In this document: positions 41,714 through 51,027 of the stretch, in pieces
How positions within the stretch are numbered: position 1 is the first letter of the stretch
How the letters are laid out: each line of letters starts with the position of its first letter
Assembly: GCA_947489585.1 (NCBI GenBank)
Contig: CANLEE010000008.1
Location: 62,001-126,000, forward strand
Origin: an uncultured Psychroserpens sp.
GTDB taxonomy: Bacteria > Bacteroidota > Bacteroidia > Flavobacteriales > Flavobacteriaceae
Length of the DNA stretch: 64,000 nt
Reading direction: 5' to 3'
Translations under genes and position numbers: made by a program
Notes under the pieces: generated by a model
Told to the model about the DNA's origin: nothing
Seen by the model: only the letters and a program-made list of their open reading frames with translations
The model's database searches: none

Positions 41714-43357
41714 ATGATTAAAAAAATTACGTGCCTATTCATGATGGTTGGTCTCTCATTTGTAGTTAATGCACAAAGCATTGGACCAATTTCTATTACA
41801 CATGGTCAAGAAATCGAAGCCGATAAAGAAAAAATTGTTAGAATCGCTGGTGAAGCTAATGGTAAGATTTACACCTTAGCTACAAGAAAGAAAGGGTTTT
41901 ATATTAAAGTATTTAAATCTGATGATATGTCATTGATTTCAACCAATGAAATTGAGATGAAAGATTTTAAAGATAAAGAACCAGAATTCGAAGAAATCGC
42001 TGTTTTAGATGGTAAGGTTTTTATTCTTGGTAGTGTCTATGATAAAAAAGCAAAGGTTGCTAATCTATTGGCAGTTGAGATTTCCGAAGATGGAAAACTA
42101 ACCAACAATACGAAGAAATTGTTTTCAACCAAAGTGACTAAAAAGCGTGAACGAGGCGCATTTTATATTAAAGAATCTCCTGGTCGTGACCGACTTCTAA
42201 TTTTACATGCCGCATTATTTGATAAAGAAGAAGTTATTCAATATGAAATTAAGCTTATTAATAATGACCTTGATATTATGGCACAGCATTTAGAGAAGGT
42301 GCCATTTAGTGATAGAAAAGGTTTAGAGTTTGATATTGCCGATTTTGATGTGAATTTTAATGACGATATTTTTATTGTAATTAACGAAAGTTATAGAGAT
42401 AAAAAAACTAAAACGAATCATGAGAAATTTCAGTTACATACATTTAAATCTGCGAATGGGTTTGAAAAAGAGGTTGTAGATATCGCTTTTACAGACAAAG
42501 AAATTATCAATTGCGAAATGCTTGCCGATGAAAATGGTAAAGTGAGACTAGTTGGGTTTTATTCTAGCGTTAGAAAAAATGGTAAAGCCAATAAAGAACT
42601 TAAAGGGGTTTATGCATCAGTTGTAGATGTGAATTCTAAAAGTGTAAATCAACTAAAATTTAACGAGTTTGATTATGACACTAAAGTAAAGTTAATTGGT
42701 GAACGTAGAGCTAAAAAAGGAAAAGATGTAAAACCACTTTATGTGACACATAGTTTGGTTCAAAAAAGTGATGGCGGACTTATATTGCTATCAGAATATC
42801 AACTCTACATCTTAGGAAGAGCTTCTGGTATTGGACCATTATCTTTCACACCTGTAACGCATATTAATAATGAAATTATTGTGACCTCAATCAATCCTGA
42901 TGGTTCAGTAGGTTGGTCAAATGTGATACCTAAAAAGCAAAAGGCGGCTTATACAACTTTAGCTATTGGTTTTGGAGTCTTTGCTGGAAATTCAAACTTT
43001 ACTGTTGGCGCAGGTGTAAATATTCCGCTAACGGTTTTAGGAAAAGGACCAGAGTATTTAAGCGCTATGCCAATTTATGAAAATGGACAACTAACTGTTT
43101 TATTTAATGATAATACCAAGAACTATGGTGTTACCGATATTGAAGAAATCAAATGGTTAGGAAATTATAATAAAGCCGTTCCAGCTGCAATAATGTTTGG
43201 TGATAATGGTGAAATGACCCGTGTAGATCAAGAAGACGTAGAAAAACACCAATTGATTTTTAGGCCAAGAGTGCATTACAGAAGTTCTCCAACCGAGTAT
43301 ATCATTTACTCATCTAGAAAGTCTAAAGACAAATTAGGACGTATGAAAATAAACTAA
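41714..43357 (+). CDS. Secreted protein of unknown function
   Basis: A protein of 547 residues with signal peptide MIKKITCLFMMVGLSFVVNAQ. The body looks like repeated beta strands with short charged loops (KIYTLATRKKGFYIKVFKSD, GKVFILGSVYDKKAK, NDDIFIVINESYRDKK, LILLSEYQLYIL), suggesting a beta-propeller-like fold. There is a Gly-rich hydrophobic stretch (TLAIGFGVFAGNSNFTVGAG) near residue 415. No enzymatic motif and no sorting domain recognised. It is monocistronic: own promoter and terminator. Confidence 0.7.
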   Translation: MIKKITCLFMMVGLSFVVNAQSIGPISITHGQEIEADKEKIVRIAGEANGKIYTLATRKKGFYIKVFKSDDMSLISTNEIEMKDFKDKEPEFEEIAVLDGKVFILGSVYDKKAKVANLLAVEISEDGKLTNNTKKLFSTKVTKKRERGAFYIKESPGRDRLLILHAALFDKEEVIQYEIKLINNDLDIMAQHLEKVPFSDRKGLEFDIADFDVNFNDDIFIVINESYRDKKTKTNHEKFQLHTFKSANGFEKEVVDIAFTDKEIINCEMLADENGKVRLVGFYSSVRKNGKANKELKGVYASVVDVNSKSVNQLKFNEFDYDTKVKLIGERRAKKGKDVKPLYVTHSLVQKSDGGLILLSEYQLYILGRASGIGPLSFTPVTHINNEIIVTSINPDGSVGWSNVIPKKQKAAYTTLAIGFGVFAGNSNFTVGAGVNIPLTVLGKGPEYLSAMPIYENGQLTVLFNDNTKNYGVTDIEEIKWLGNYNKAVPAAIMFGDNGEMTRVDQEDVEKHQLIFRPRVHYRSSPTEYIIYSSRKSKDKLGRMKIN

Positions 43358-43377
43358 AATAATTTTAACTATAAATC

Positions 43378-43407
43378 AAAGGCCATCAATCGATGGTCTT
43401 TTTTTAT
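43378..43407 (+). terminator. Intrinsic terminator upstream of rsgA
   Basis: AAAGGCCATC pairs with GATGGTCTTT (one G-T pair, AATC loop) followed by a run of T residues. Confidence 0.8.
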
Positions 43408-43428
43408 TGATAAATGCTATATAATTAG

Positions 43429-43436
43429 CATCTTTG
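43429..43436 (+). promoter_or_regulatory. -7-like box (CATCTTTG) of rsgA
   Basis: CATCTTTG has one mismatch to TAnnTTTG and ends 5 bases before the rsgA ATG, the same distance as for the Rrf2 gene. The mRNA would be nearly leaderless. Confidence 0.35.
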
Positions 43437-43441
43437 TTGTA

Positions 43442-44392
43442 ATGACAGGACTCGTTTATAAATCTACAGGAAGCTGGTACACCGTAAAGACAAATCTAGG
43501 TGCGACATATCAATGCAGAATTAAAGGAAAATTTAGATTAAAAGGCATTAAAAGCACTAACCCTATTGCTGTTGGCGATATTGTAGATTTTGAATTAGAA
43601 ACCAATAATGATGAAGTTACTGGTGTGATTCATACCATTCATGATCGTACAAATTATATCGTTCGTAAATCGGTAAACCTATCCAAACAAACACATATCA
43701 TTGCGTCTAATGTAGATCAGGTATTTTTGTTAATTACTATTGATAATCCACCTACATTTACAAGCTTTATTGATCGATTTTTGGTTACCGCTGAAGCCTA
43801 TGCTGTTAAAACAATTTTACTATTCAATAAAGTTGATACTTATAGTGAAGACACCTTAGACGAAGTAAGATACTTAGCACATGTGTACAGAAAAATTGGT
43901 TACGAGTGTATTGGAATTTCTGCGGAAACGGGAAAAAATGTAGACAAGGTTAAATCATTGATGATTGATAAAGTAAGTATGTTTGCAGGCCATTCAGGTG
44001 TCGGGAAATCAACTTTAGTCAATGCTATTGAATCTGGATTAGATTTAAAAACTAAAGCAATTTCAACGCAACATAGTCAAGGACAACATACAACCACATT
44101 TGCCGAAATGTTCGATTTGAGCTTTGATGCTAAAATTATTGATACACCAGGAATAAAGGGTTTTGGTATTGTTGATATGGATAAAGAAGAAGTTGGCGAT
44201 TATTTTCCTGAATTTTTTGAACTAAAACAAAACTGTAAATTCAATAATTGCTTGCATGTTGAAGAGCCAAAATGTGCTGTAAAAGAGGCCTTAGATAAAG
44301 ATGAGGTTTCGTATTCAAGATACCGAAGTTATCTGCAAATTTTAGAAGGCGAAGATGAACATTATAGAACTGATAATTGGGATGTAGAATGA
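43442..44392 (+). CDS. rsgA: Ribosome small subunit-dependent GTPase A
   Basis: A protein of 316 residues with the circularly permuted GTPase order: an OB-fold (about 1-75), G4 FNKVD (about 132), G5 ISAET, G1 GHSGVGKSTLVNAI (about 182), G3 DTPGIKGF, and a C-terminal zinc site (CKFNNCLHVEEPKCAV). It assists 30S ribosomal subunit maturation. It overlaps dtd by 4 bp (ATGA). Confidence 0.97.
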   Translation: MTGLVYKSTGSWYTVKTNLGATYQCRIKGKFRLKGIKSTNPIAVGDIVDFELETNNDEVTGVIHTIHDRTNYIVRKSVNLSKQTHIIASNVDQVFLLITIDNPPTFTSFIDRFLVTAEAYAVKTILLFNKVDTYSEDTLDEVRYLAHVYRKIGYECIGISAETGKNVDKVKSLMIDKVSMFAGHSGVGKSTLVNAIESGLDLKTKAISTQHSQGQHTTTFAEMFDLSFDAKIIDTPGIKGFGIVDMDKEEVGDYFPEFFELKQNCKFNNCLHVEEPKCAVKEALDKDEVSYSRYRSYLQILEGEDEHYRTDNWDVE

Positions 44393-44838
44393 AAGCAGTC
44401 ATCCAACGTGTATCAAAAGCTTCAGTGACCATTGAAGGACTACAAGTAGCCATTATTAATTCTGGTGTGCTCGTGCTTTTAGGTATTGTTAATGAGGATA
44501 CCCAATATGATATCAAGTGGTTATCTAACAAGATTGCCAATTTGCGTATTTTTTCTGATCACAATGGCGTGATGAATGAGTCACTACTTCAAACTCAAGG
44601 GGATGCTATTGTTGTGAGTCAGTTTACACTTCATGCTAATACAAAAAAAGGAAATCGACCAAGTTATATCCAAGCAGCAAAACCAGATATTGCCATTCCA
44701 TTATACGAAGCTTTTGTAAAACAATTGGAAACCGATTTAGGAAAAAAAGTACAAACAGGAGAATTTGGAGCTGATATGAAAGTAGAATTACTCAATGATG
44801 GCCCAGTTACCATTATAATCGATACAAAAGACAAATAG
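44389..44838 (+). CDS. dtd: D-aminoacyl-tRNA deacylase
   Basis: The start at 44389 (MKAVIQRVSKASVTIEG), in an ATGA overlap with rsgA, gives 149 residues, the usual length. Signatures: VVSQFTLHANTKKGNRPSY (catalytic SQFTL motif) and the GPVTIIIDTK end, the Gly-cisPro motif family. It removes D-amino acids from mischarged tRNAs. Confidence 0.97.
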   Translation: MKAVIQRVSKASVTIEGLQVAIINSGVLVLLGIVNEDTQYDIKWLSNKIANLRIFSDHNGVMNESLLQTQGDAIVVSQFTLHANTKKGNRPSYIQAAKPDIAIPLYEAFVKQLETDLGKKVQTGEFGADMKVELLNDGPVTIIIDTKDK

Positions 44839-44840
44839 TA

Positions 44841-45362
44841 ATGGCATCGATTTTTGGACATGGCTTAGTGGCTTATACGACAGCAAAAGTCATAGATTTT
44901 AAATCCAGTAAATTATTGGTGTTTTTAGCTATTGGTTCAGCAATACTTCCCGATCTTGATGTGCTAGCCTTTAACTTTGGGATTAATTACGTGCACCCGT
45001 TAGGACACAGAGGGTTTACACACTCCATCTTATTTGCTGTAATCTGGAGTGGTTTGTTGTCTTTTTTCTTTGGAAAAACCAAAAAACGTATGTTTATGAT
45101 GGTTCTATTTTTGTCAACCTTATCCCATGGTCTTTTAGATGCGATGACTACAGGAGGTAGAGGCGTTGGTTTTTTTATCCCATTTGAAAACTCTAGACAT
45201 TTCTTTCCATTTAGAATTATAAAAGTATCACCAATTGGTATTGAGGAATTCTTTTCAGAATGGGGATTTCGTGTCATTTTAAGTGAGCTTAAATACATTG
45301 CAATTCCTTGTGCTATCGTTTTATTTGCATTATATACATTTAAAGCTTCAAAAACTGCTTAA
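44841..45362 (+). CDS. YdjM/DUF457-type membrane metal-dependent hydrolase
   Basis: A protein of 173 residues with about four hydrophobic segments. Metal-binding residues of the family: ILPDLDV, HRGFTHSILF (about 56) and LSHGLLDAMTTGGRGVGFF (about 92). The family is predicted to be membrane-bound hydrolases; the substrate is unknown. It starts 2 bp after dtd. Confidence 0.87.
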   Translation: MASIFGHGLVAYTTAKVIDFKSSKLLVFLAIGSAILPDLDVLAFNFGINYVHPLGHRGFTHSILFAVIWSGLLSFFFGKTKKRMFMMVLFLSTLSHGLLDAMTTGGRGVGFFIPFENSRHFFPFRIIKVSPIGIEEFFSEWGFRVILSELKYIAIPCAIVLFALYTFKASKTA

Positions 45363-45422
45363 AATATAGTAAATGCCCATTTATTTTACGATGTTTTCCG
45401 CCTAGTGTTTGTAGAAAAAATC

Positions 45423-45430
45423 TATATTTG
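45423..45430 (+). promoter_or_regulatory. -7 promoter box (TATATTTG) of the DUF3857 gene pair
   Basis: TATATTTG fits TAnnTTTG, 28 bases before the start codon at 45459; no -33 TTG at the usual distance. Confidence 0.45.
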
Positions 45431-45458
45431 AATAACACTTAACTAAAAACTATTAATA

Positions 45459-47363
45459 ATGCCTTTTAGACTATTGGTGACATTAATTTTTATGTCACTT
45501 TCTACACATGCTATATCTCAAGAAGAAGATGTTTTTGATGCGTCTACTATTCCATTAGATTTAAAAATAAAGGCTAATGCAGTGGTGAGATATGATCAAG
45601 CAACCATTGAAGTTAAATCGTACGATAAATTCGTCTACACCAATAAGCGTATAGTTACTGTTTTTAATGCTCAAGGCAATTCAAAACCAGGGGCTTATAT
45701 GCATTATGATAAGAATATCAATATCAATAAACTAGAAGTTAAAGTTTATGATGCTAGTGGAGATGAAATAAAGAAAATAAGAAAGAATGATTTTCAAGAT
45801 GTAAGCGCTGTTAGTGGAGGGACTTTGTATTCTGATAGTCGTTTGAAGTACTTAGATTATACACCTATTAATTACCCGTATACCATAAGCTTTGAAACAG
45901 AAGTAGTGTATCATTCAACCGCTTTTTTGCCAAGTTGGAGACCTATAGATGGTTTTTATGCAAGTACTGAGTTTTCAGAATATAAAATCGTTAACGAATC
46001 TGATATAGATATAAAAATTAAAACCTCGAATTTTGAAAATTTTTCGATAGAACAACATGATGATTTTCATTTTTCAGCAAAACACTTAAAAGCACTAAAG
46101 CGAGAAGCATATAGCCCTTCATTTGAAACCTTTTCACCTAAACTGAAGGTTGCACTTACTAAATTTAAAATGGAAGGCGTTGATGGTGCCAATAATACTT
46201 GGGAAGATTTTGGAAAATGGATGCACGACGAGTTGCTTGCTGGTACAGCAGTATTGCCAGTTGAAGTAATTAATGAGGTGAAAATGCTTACTCAAAGTGC
46301 TACGAGTGATTATGAAAAAGCAAAATTAGTCTATGAATATATGCAAAACAAAACACGTTACATTAGCGTGCAAGTAGGTATTGGAGGTTGGAAACCTATG
46401 TTAGCAAGTGATGTAGATAGATTGGGTTATGCAGACTGTAAGGGGTTATCAAATTATACAAAAGCCTTACTCGAAGAAATTGGTATAAAAGCAAATTATG
46501 CAATTATTTATGGCGATAATGATTTAAGAAGCATAGATAAAGAATTCTCATCTGTTGAAGGAAATCATGCAGTTTTATGTATTCCAAATGATGAAAAAGA
46601 TATTTGGCTAGAATGCACAAGTCAAACCAACCCGTTTGGGTTTACTGCTGGATTTACTGATGATAGAGATGCATTGCTTATTACTCCTGAAGGTGGGAAA
46701 ATAGTGCACACAACAGTGTATCCAACTGAGGCTAATCTTCAAGATACAAGGGCAACAATCAATCTTGTTAAAGACGGTTCTATTTCTGCAGATGTGACCA
46801 TAAAAACCTATGGATATCAATATGCACTTCATGAAGGTGTTCAAAATAAACCAAAGCGAGAGCAAGAATTGGATTTAAAGGAGTACTGGGATTATATCAA
46901 TAATTTATCTATAGATGCTATTACATATAATAACGATAAAGATAATGTTGTGTTTACCGAAACTGCAAAAGTGTCTTCAACAAGTTACGCTACAAAAAGT
47001 GGGAAACGACTTTTGTTTCAACCTAATGCATTCAATAAGGTAACAAATATACCAACCAGGTATAAAAAACGAACTTTAGATTTTGAGGTTGAAAGAGGGT
47101 TTACAGATAAAGACGAATTTACTATTAAGATAGATCCAACTCTTTCAATAGAGGCTGTTCCTGATGATGTTTCTATATCAAACACGTATGGAAGCTATAC
47201 ATTCTCAATTGAAAAAATTTCAGAAAACGAATTACTTTATAAACGAACATACATTCTTAATAAAGGCTATTATCCGAAAGAAGATTATAAAGCATTTCGA
47301 GATTTTATGGCTCAAATTGTGAGGCATGATAAAACTAAAATTGTGCTGATTTCAAAAACCTAA
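45459..47363 (+). CDS. DUF3857 and transglutaminase-like domain protein (first of two)
   Basis: A protein of 634 residues with a signal peptide (MPFRLLVTLIFMSLSTHAIS). DUF3857 domain at about 45-200 (NKRIVTVFNAQGNSKPGAYM, ISFETEVVYHSTAFLPSWR). A transglutaminase-like core at about 270-390: YEYMQNKTRYISVQVGIGGWKP, then YADCKGLSNYTKALLEEIG (Cys of the triad), GNHAVLCIP (His) and WLECTSQ (acidic partner region). Exported; possible peptide or cell-surface cross-linking or protease role. It lies 6 bp before a second, distant relative. Confidence 0.85.
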   Translation: MPFRLLVTLIFMSLSTHAISQEEDVFDASTIPLDLKIKANAVVRYDQATIEVKSYDKFVYTNKRIVTVFNAQGNSKPGAYMHYDKNININKLEVKVYDASGDEIKKIRKNDFQDVSAVSGGTLYSDSRLKYLDYTPINYPYTISFETEVVYHSTAFLPSWRPIDGFYASTEFSEYKIVNESDIDIKIKTSNFENFSIEQHDDFHFSAKHLKALKREAYSPSFETFSPKLKVALTKFKMEGVDGANNTWEDFGKWMHDELLAGTAVLPVEVINEVKMLTQSATSDYEKAKLVYEYMQNKTRYISVQVGIGGWKPMLASDVDRLGYADCKGLSNYTKALLEEIGIKANYAIIYGDNDLRSIDKEFSSVEGNHAVLCIPNDEKDIWLECTSQTNPFGFTAGFTDDRDALLITPEGGKIVHTTVYPTEANLQDTRATINLVKDGSISADVTIKTYGYQYALHEGVQNKPKREQELDLKEYWDYINNLSIDAITYNNDKDNVVFTETAKVSSTSYATKSGKRLLFQPNAFNKVTNIPTRYKKRTLDFEVERGFTDKDEFTIKIDPTLSIEAVPDDVSISNTYGSYTFSIEKISENELLYKRTYILNKGYYPKEDYKAFRDFMAQIVRHDKTKIVLISKT

Positions 47364-47369
47364 CTAACC

Positions 47370-49319
47370 ATGAAAACAAACCTAACAGTATTACTAATTT
47401 TAATTTCATTTTCCATTCATAGTCAAAACTATAAATTTGGGAAAGTATCCAAAGAAGAACTAACACAAACAGCTGATGTTAACGATTCAACTATAGGAGC
47501 AGTCATGTTATATAGAAAGCATAGAGTCGATTTTGAATATCGTGAAAACAAAGGCGGCTTTCTTCAAATAGTTGAAGTACATCAACGTATTAAAATCCTA
47601 AATAAAAAAGGCTTGGATTGGGCAACTAATAAAGTGAGATTGTACAATAGATCTAATGCTAGTAGTGAGAAATTTCAAGGTTTAAAAGGATATACTTTCA
47701 ATATCGAAGACGGAAATATCATTAAAGATAAGCTTAAAAGTGATGGTGTTTTTGATGAAGAAGCTAATAAATATTGGAGGTATAAATCTTTTACAATGCC
47801 TAACGTACAAGTAGGAAGTGTTATAGAATTTACCTATGAAATTTTATCTCCATTTATACAAATTGATGAAATTGATATACAATCTTCGATTCCTATTAAA
47901 GTATTTGATTTAAAAGTAAGTACACCTGAGTATTTCGTATATAATAAATTACTAAACCCTAGAGCGTCATATATTCCTAAATTAGATGTTTCAGCGAAAA
48001 ATATAACAATGCCAATTGTTTACAGTTCTGATGTGCTGTCTGCTAATCTTAAAGATGTGCCTGCACTTAAAGACGAACCTTTTGTTGCTAATATTGATAA
48101 TTATAGGTCTAAACTCATCATGGAATTGAGTATGACCAGAATGCCAAGGTCAAACCTAGAATATTATTCAACATCTTGGGATAAAGTCACAGAGCGTATT
48201 TATAAAAACCCAGATTTTGGAGATCAATTAGATAAATCATCCTATTATAAAGATGATATTGATGCCATATTATCTGGAGTAACAGATCCAGTAGAAAAAT
48301 CCTTTTTAATATACAATTATGTAAAGTCAAAAATCAAATGGAATAACTTTTACGGTTATACTGGTGAAAATGGAGCGCGTAAAGCCTATAAAGAAGGTGT
48401 GGGTAATGTGGCCGATATTAACTTAATGCTAATTTCAATGTTACGATATGCTGGCCTTAGAGCAAATCCAGTTTTAATAAGTACTAAAAATAATGGAATT
48501 CCATTATTTCCAACACGTCAAGGGTTTGACTATGTGATTTGTATGATTGAAAATGAAGGCTTTAATGTGCTCTTAGATGCTACTGAAAATTATAGCACCT
48601 ACAATGTATTACCTACACGTGTATTAAATTGGCAAGGAAGGCTAATACGTGAAAATGGGAGTTCTGCTTGGATAAATCTATACCCTTCATCGCTTTCTAC
48701 AGATGTAACCTCTTTAAATGTGAAAATAAATCCAGATCTCACTATTGAAGGTAAAGTGCGTCAGCAAAAAACAGATTATGTAGCGATGAGTTACAGAAAT
48801 AGATATGCTAATTTAAGTACAGATGAGCATATTAAAAGTTTAGAGCGTAATAATGGAGAGTTAGAAATTGTTGCTGTTAATATGGAAAATACTAAGGATT
48901 CTACGAAGCCTTTAAAGTTGACATACGACTATAACTTAGTAGATGCGATAGAGGAAATAGGTGGAAACTTGTACTTTTCGCCAATGCTGTTTTTTGCTAC
49001 CGAAGAAAACCCATTCAAACAAGAAACGAGAGATTTTCCTATTGATTTAACCTACCCGTTTTCTGATAAATACATGATTAATATTATGATTCCTGACGGA
49101 TATGCAGTAGAGTCTTTGCCGCAAAGTGAAAAGTTGAAATTTAATGATGTTGGTGATTTTACCTTTCTAGCAAAAGAAAATGGTAGTTTTTTGCAATTAA
49201 CAGTATCACTTAATATGAAAACATCAATTATCTTAGCACAAGACTATGAAGTTTTTAAAGGGTTTTATTCAAAAGTGATTGAAAAACAATCTGAAAAAAT
49301 AGTCTTAAAAAAGATTTGA
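47370..49319 (+). CDS. DUF3857 and transglutaminase-like domain protein (second)
   Basis: A protein of 649 residues with signal peptide MKTNLTVLLILISFSIHSQ. DUF3857-like region (FLQIVEVHQRIKILNKKGLDW, GSVIEFTYEILSPFIQIDE), then a transglutaminase-like region at about 310-400 (YNYVKSKIKWNNFYGY, NVADINLMLISMLRYAGLRA, FDYVICMIENEGFNVLLDAT). The usual Cys (DCKG) is replaced by NVADIN, so the second copy is probably catalytically inactive or altered, in contrast to the first. Tandem pair, probably co-transcribed. Confidence 0.83.
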   Translation: MKTNLTVLLILISFSIHSQNYKFGKVSKEELTQTADVNDSTIGAVMLYRKHRVDFEYRENKGGFLQIVEVHQRIKILNKKGLDWATNKVRLYNRSNASSEKFQGLKGYTFNIEDGNIIKDKLKSDGVFDEEANKYWRYKSFTMPNVQVGSVIEFTYEILSPFIQIDEIDIQSSIPIKVFDLKVSTPEYFVYNKLLNPRASYIPKLDVSAKNITMPIVYSSDVLSANLKDVPALKDEPFVANIDNYRSKLIMELSMTRMPRSNLEYYSTSWDKVTERIYKNPDFGDQLDKSSYYKDDIDAILSGVTDPVEKSFLIYNYVKSKIKWNNFYGYTGENGARKAYKEGVGNVADINLMLISMLRYAGLRANPVLISTKNNGIPLFPTRQGFDYVICMIENEGFNVLLDATENYSTYNVLPTRVLNWQGRLIRENGSSAWINLYPSSLSTDVTSLNVKINPDLTIEGKVRQQKTDYVAMSYRNRYANLSTDEHIKSLERNNGELEIVAVNMENTKDSTKPLKLTYDYNLVDAIEEIGGNLYFSPMLFFATEENPFKQETRDFPIDLTYPFSDKYMINIMIPDGYAVESLPQSEKLKFNDVGDFTFLAKENGSFLQLTVSLNMKTSIILAQDYEVFKGFYSKVIEKQSEKIVLKKI

Positions 49320-49320
49320 T

Positions 49321-49647
49321 ATGGTTTTAAAAGACGCACAGTTAGTAGTAGATACATGGATTAAAGAACATGGTGTTCGATATTTTAATGAGCTTACCAA
49401 TATGGCTCAACTTACAGAAGAAGTTGGTGAAGTTGCTAGAATAATAGCACGACGTTATGGCGAACAAAGTGAAAAGGATAGTGATAAGGATAAAGATCTA
49501 GGAGAAGAGTTAGCTGACGTGGTTTTTGTAGTTTTATGCCTAGCAAATCAAACAGGTATAGATTTACAAAGTGCTTTCGATAAAAAAATGGATAAAAAAA
49601 CCAAACGTGATCACGACAGACATCACAATAATGATAAACTAAAATAA
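49321..49647 (+). CDS. MazG-like nucleotide pyrophosphohydrolase
   Basis: A protein of 108 residues, all-helical MazG type. Metal-binding pattern LTEEVGEVARIIARR and GEELADVVFVVLCLANQTGID (EExxE...ExxD). It hydrolyses nucleoside triphosphates, possibly as house-cleaning. It starts 1 bp after the preceding stop. The end is His/Asp/Lys-rich (KRDHDRHHNNDKLK). Confidence 0.9.
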   Translation: MVLKDAQLVVDTWIKEHGVRYFNELTNMAQLTEEVGEVARIIARRYGEQSEKDSDKDKDLGEELADVVFVVLCLANQTGIDLQSAFDKKMDKKTKRDHDRHHNNDKLK

Positions 49648-49652
49648 GCTTT

Positions 49653-49676
49653 TCCTGCTTAGACAGGATTTTTTTT
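49653..49676 (+). terminator. Hairpin and T tract abutting the aroA start codon
   Basis: TCCTG (49653-49657) pairs with CAGGA (49664-49668) around a 6-base loop, followed by eight T residues; the aroA ATG is at the next base. It may be a weak terminator of the upstream unit or an attenuator. The layout repeats that of the pheA terminator. Confidence 0.5.
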
Positions 49677-50903
49677 ATGACAATTCAACTTCACAAATCT
49701 GCAATAAAAAAAGAGTCAAACATTACAATAACTGGTTCTAAGAGCGAATCTAATAGATTATTATTATTACAAGCTTTATATCCAGAATTAGAGATAGAAA
49801 ATGTGTCTAATTCAGATGATAGTATAGTCATGTCAAAGGCTTTGTTATCATTATCTCATAATGTTGATGTGCATCATGCTGGTACAGCTATGCGTTTTCT
49901 TACTGCATATTTTGCAAGTAGAGATGGGCGAGATGTTGTGCTTACAGGTTCTGATCGTATGAAAGAACGTCCAATAGAAATTTTAGTAGACGCTTTGAAT
50001 CAATTAGGAGCCGAAATTTCTTATGAAGAAACACATGGATGCCCGCCATTACGTATTAAAGGACAAACGCTTTCAAAATATAAAGTCACATTAAAAGCAA
50101 ATGTAAGTAGTCAATATATTTCTGCATTATTACTAATTGCATCTCGTTTAGAAAACGGATTAGAATTAACCTTAGAAGGTGAAATTACTTCAATTCCGTA
50201 TATCAATATGACACTCGATTTATTGAACCAGGTTGGAATTCAAACAACCTTTGAAGATCAAATCATTACAGTAAGGCCTAAAAAAAATGCCCTTAAAATC
50301 AATACGCTTACCGTTGAATCAGACTGGTCTTCGGCATCCTATTTTTATAGTATTGTAGCTTTAAGCCCTATAAATACTCAAGTAGAATTATCATCGTATA
50401 AAAACAATTCCTTGCAAGGTGATTCTGTTCTTGCCGAAATTTATCAAGCATTTGGAGTGAAAACAACATTTAATGATCAATCTATAATGCTCAAAAAGGT
50501 TGAAGAGATAAACAATGAAGCCGTAGAATTTCAGCTTAATAACTCTCCAGATATTGCCCAAACCATAGCTGTGACATGTCTAGGTTTAGGCGTTAAATGT
50601 CATTTAACAGGGTTACATACGCTCAAAATAAAAGAGACCGATCGCTTGGTGGCACTTCAAAACGAACTTCATAAGTTAGGTGCAAGTATTGATATTACTA
50701 ATGATACATTGACACTTTATGCGACTTCAAGCATTAATGAAGATATTTCTATTAGTACTTATAATGACCATAGAATGGCAATGGCGTTTGCACCATTAGC
50801 CTTAAAAACCAGTTTAAAAATTGAAGATCATATGGTCGTTTCTAAATCATATCCTTCGTTTTGGGAGGACTTAGAAACACTTGGTTTTAAATTTTCTAAA
50901 TAA
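49677..50903 (+). CDS. aroA: 3-Phosphoshikimate 1-carboxyvinyltransferase (EPSP synthase)
   Basis: A protein of 408 residues, slightly shorter than usual (about 430). Signatures: TGSKSESNRLLLLQALYP, VHHAGTAMRFLTAYF, GSDRMKERPIEILVDALNQLGA, SSQYISALLLIASRL, LKIKETDRLVALQNEL and YNDHRMAMAFAPLAL. It makes 5-enolpyruvylshikimate 3-phosphate, the next-to-last step to chorismate. It lies 9 kb from the aromatic operon but, like pheA, has a hairpin with a T tract ending at its ATG. Confidence 0.96.
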   Translation: MTIQLHKSAIKKESNITITGSKSESNRLLLLQALYPELEIENVSNSDDSIVMSKALLSLSHNVDVHHAGTAMRFLTAYFASRDGRDVVLTGSDRMKERPIEILVDALNQLGAEISYEETHGCPPLRIKGQTLSKYKVTLKANVSSQYISALLLIASRLENGLELTLEGEITSIPYINMTLDLLNQVGIQTTFEDQIITVRPKKNALKINTLTVESDWSSASYFYSIVALSPINTQVELSSYKNNSLQGDSVLAEIYQAFGVKTTFNDQSIMLKKVEEINNEAVEFQLNNSPDIAQTIAVTCLGLGVKCHLTGLHTLKIKETDRLVALQNELHKLGASIDITNDTLTLYATSSINEDISISTYNDHRMAMAFAPLALKTSLKIEDHMVVSKSYPSFWEDLETLGFKFSK

Positions 50904-50918
50904 ATACTGCATTTTACT

Positions 50919-50950
50919 TGACAACGCCTATGTTGAGATTGTATATTTGC
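50919..50950 (+). promoter_or_regulatory. Promoter of queA
   Basis: TTG (50919-50921, in TTGACAA) and TATATTTG (50943-50950) are 21 bp apart, a good Bacteroidota promoter. The transcript would start near 50956, at the base of the hairpin below. Confidence 0.6.
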
Positions 50951-50954
50951 ACCT

Positions 50955-51003
50955 TGTCAAAAATTAGACACATTTGAAATGAGTCCTAATTAATTTTGAC
51001 AAA
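50955..51003 (+). promoter_or_regulatory. Long hairpin at the 5' end of the queA mRNA
   Basis: TTGTCAAAA (50955-50963) pairs with TTTTGACAA (50995-51003), ATTAG with CTAAT (50987-50991), AC with GT, and CATTT (50972-50976) with AAATG (50978-50982): about 21 pairs with a 3-base bulge, a 1-base bulge and one A-A mismatch. It begins at the predicted transcript start. TTGACAA at 50919 in the promoter is a third copy of the arm. It could stabilise the mRNA, hide the ribosome site or be a protein operator. Confidence 0.6.
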
Positions 51004-51027
51004 TTAAAAATCCATAAAAAATAACAA

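Noticed and set aside
44987..45298. Overlapping frames on the opposite strand of genes such as the YdjM-like gene, aroA region and queA
   Set aside because: They lie inside well-supported genes, have no recognisable domain and low-complexity composition.
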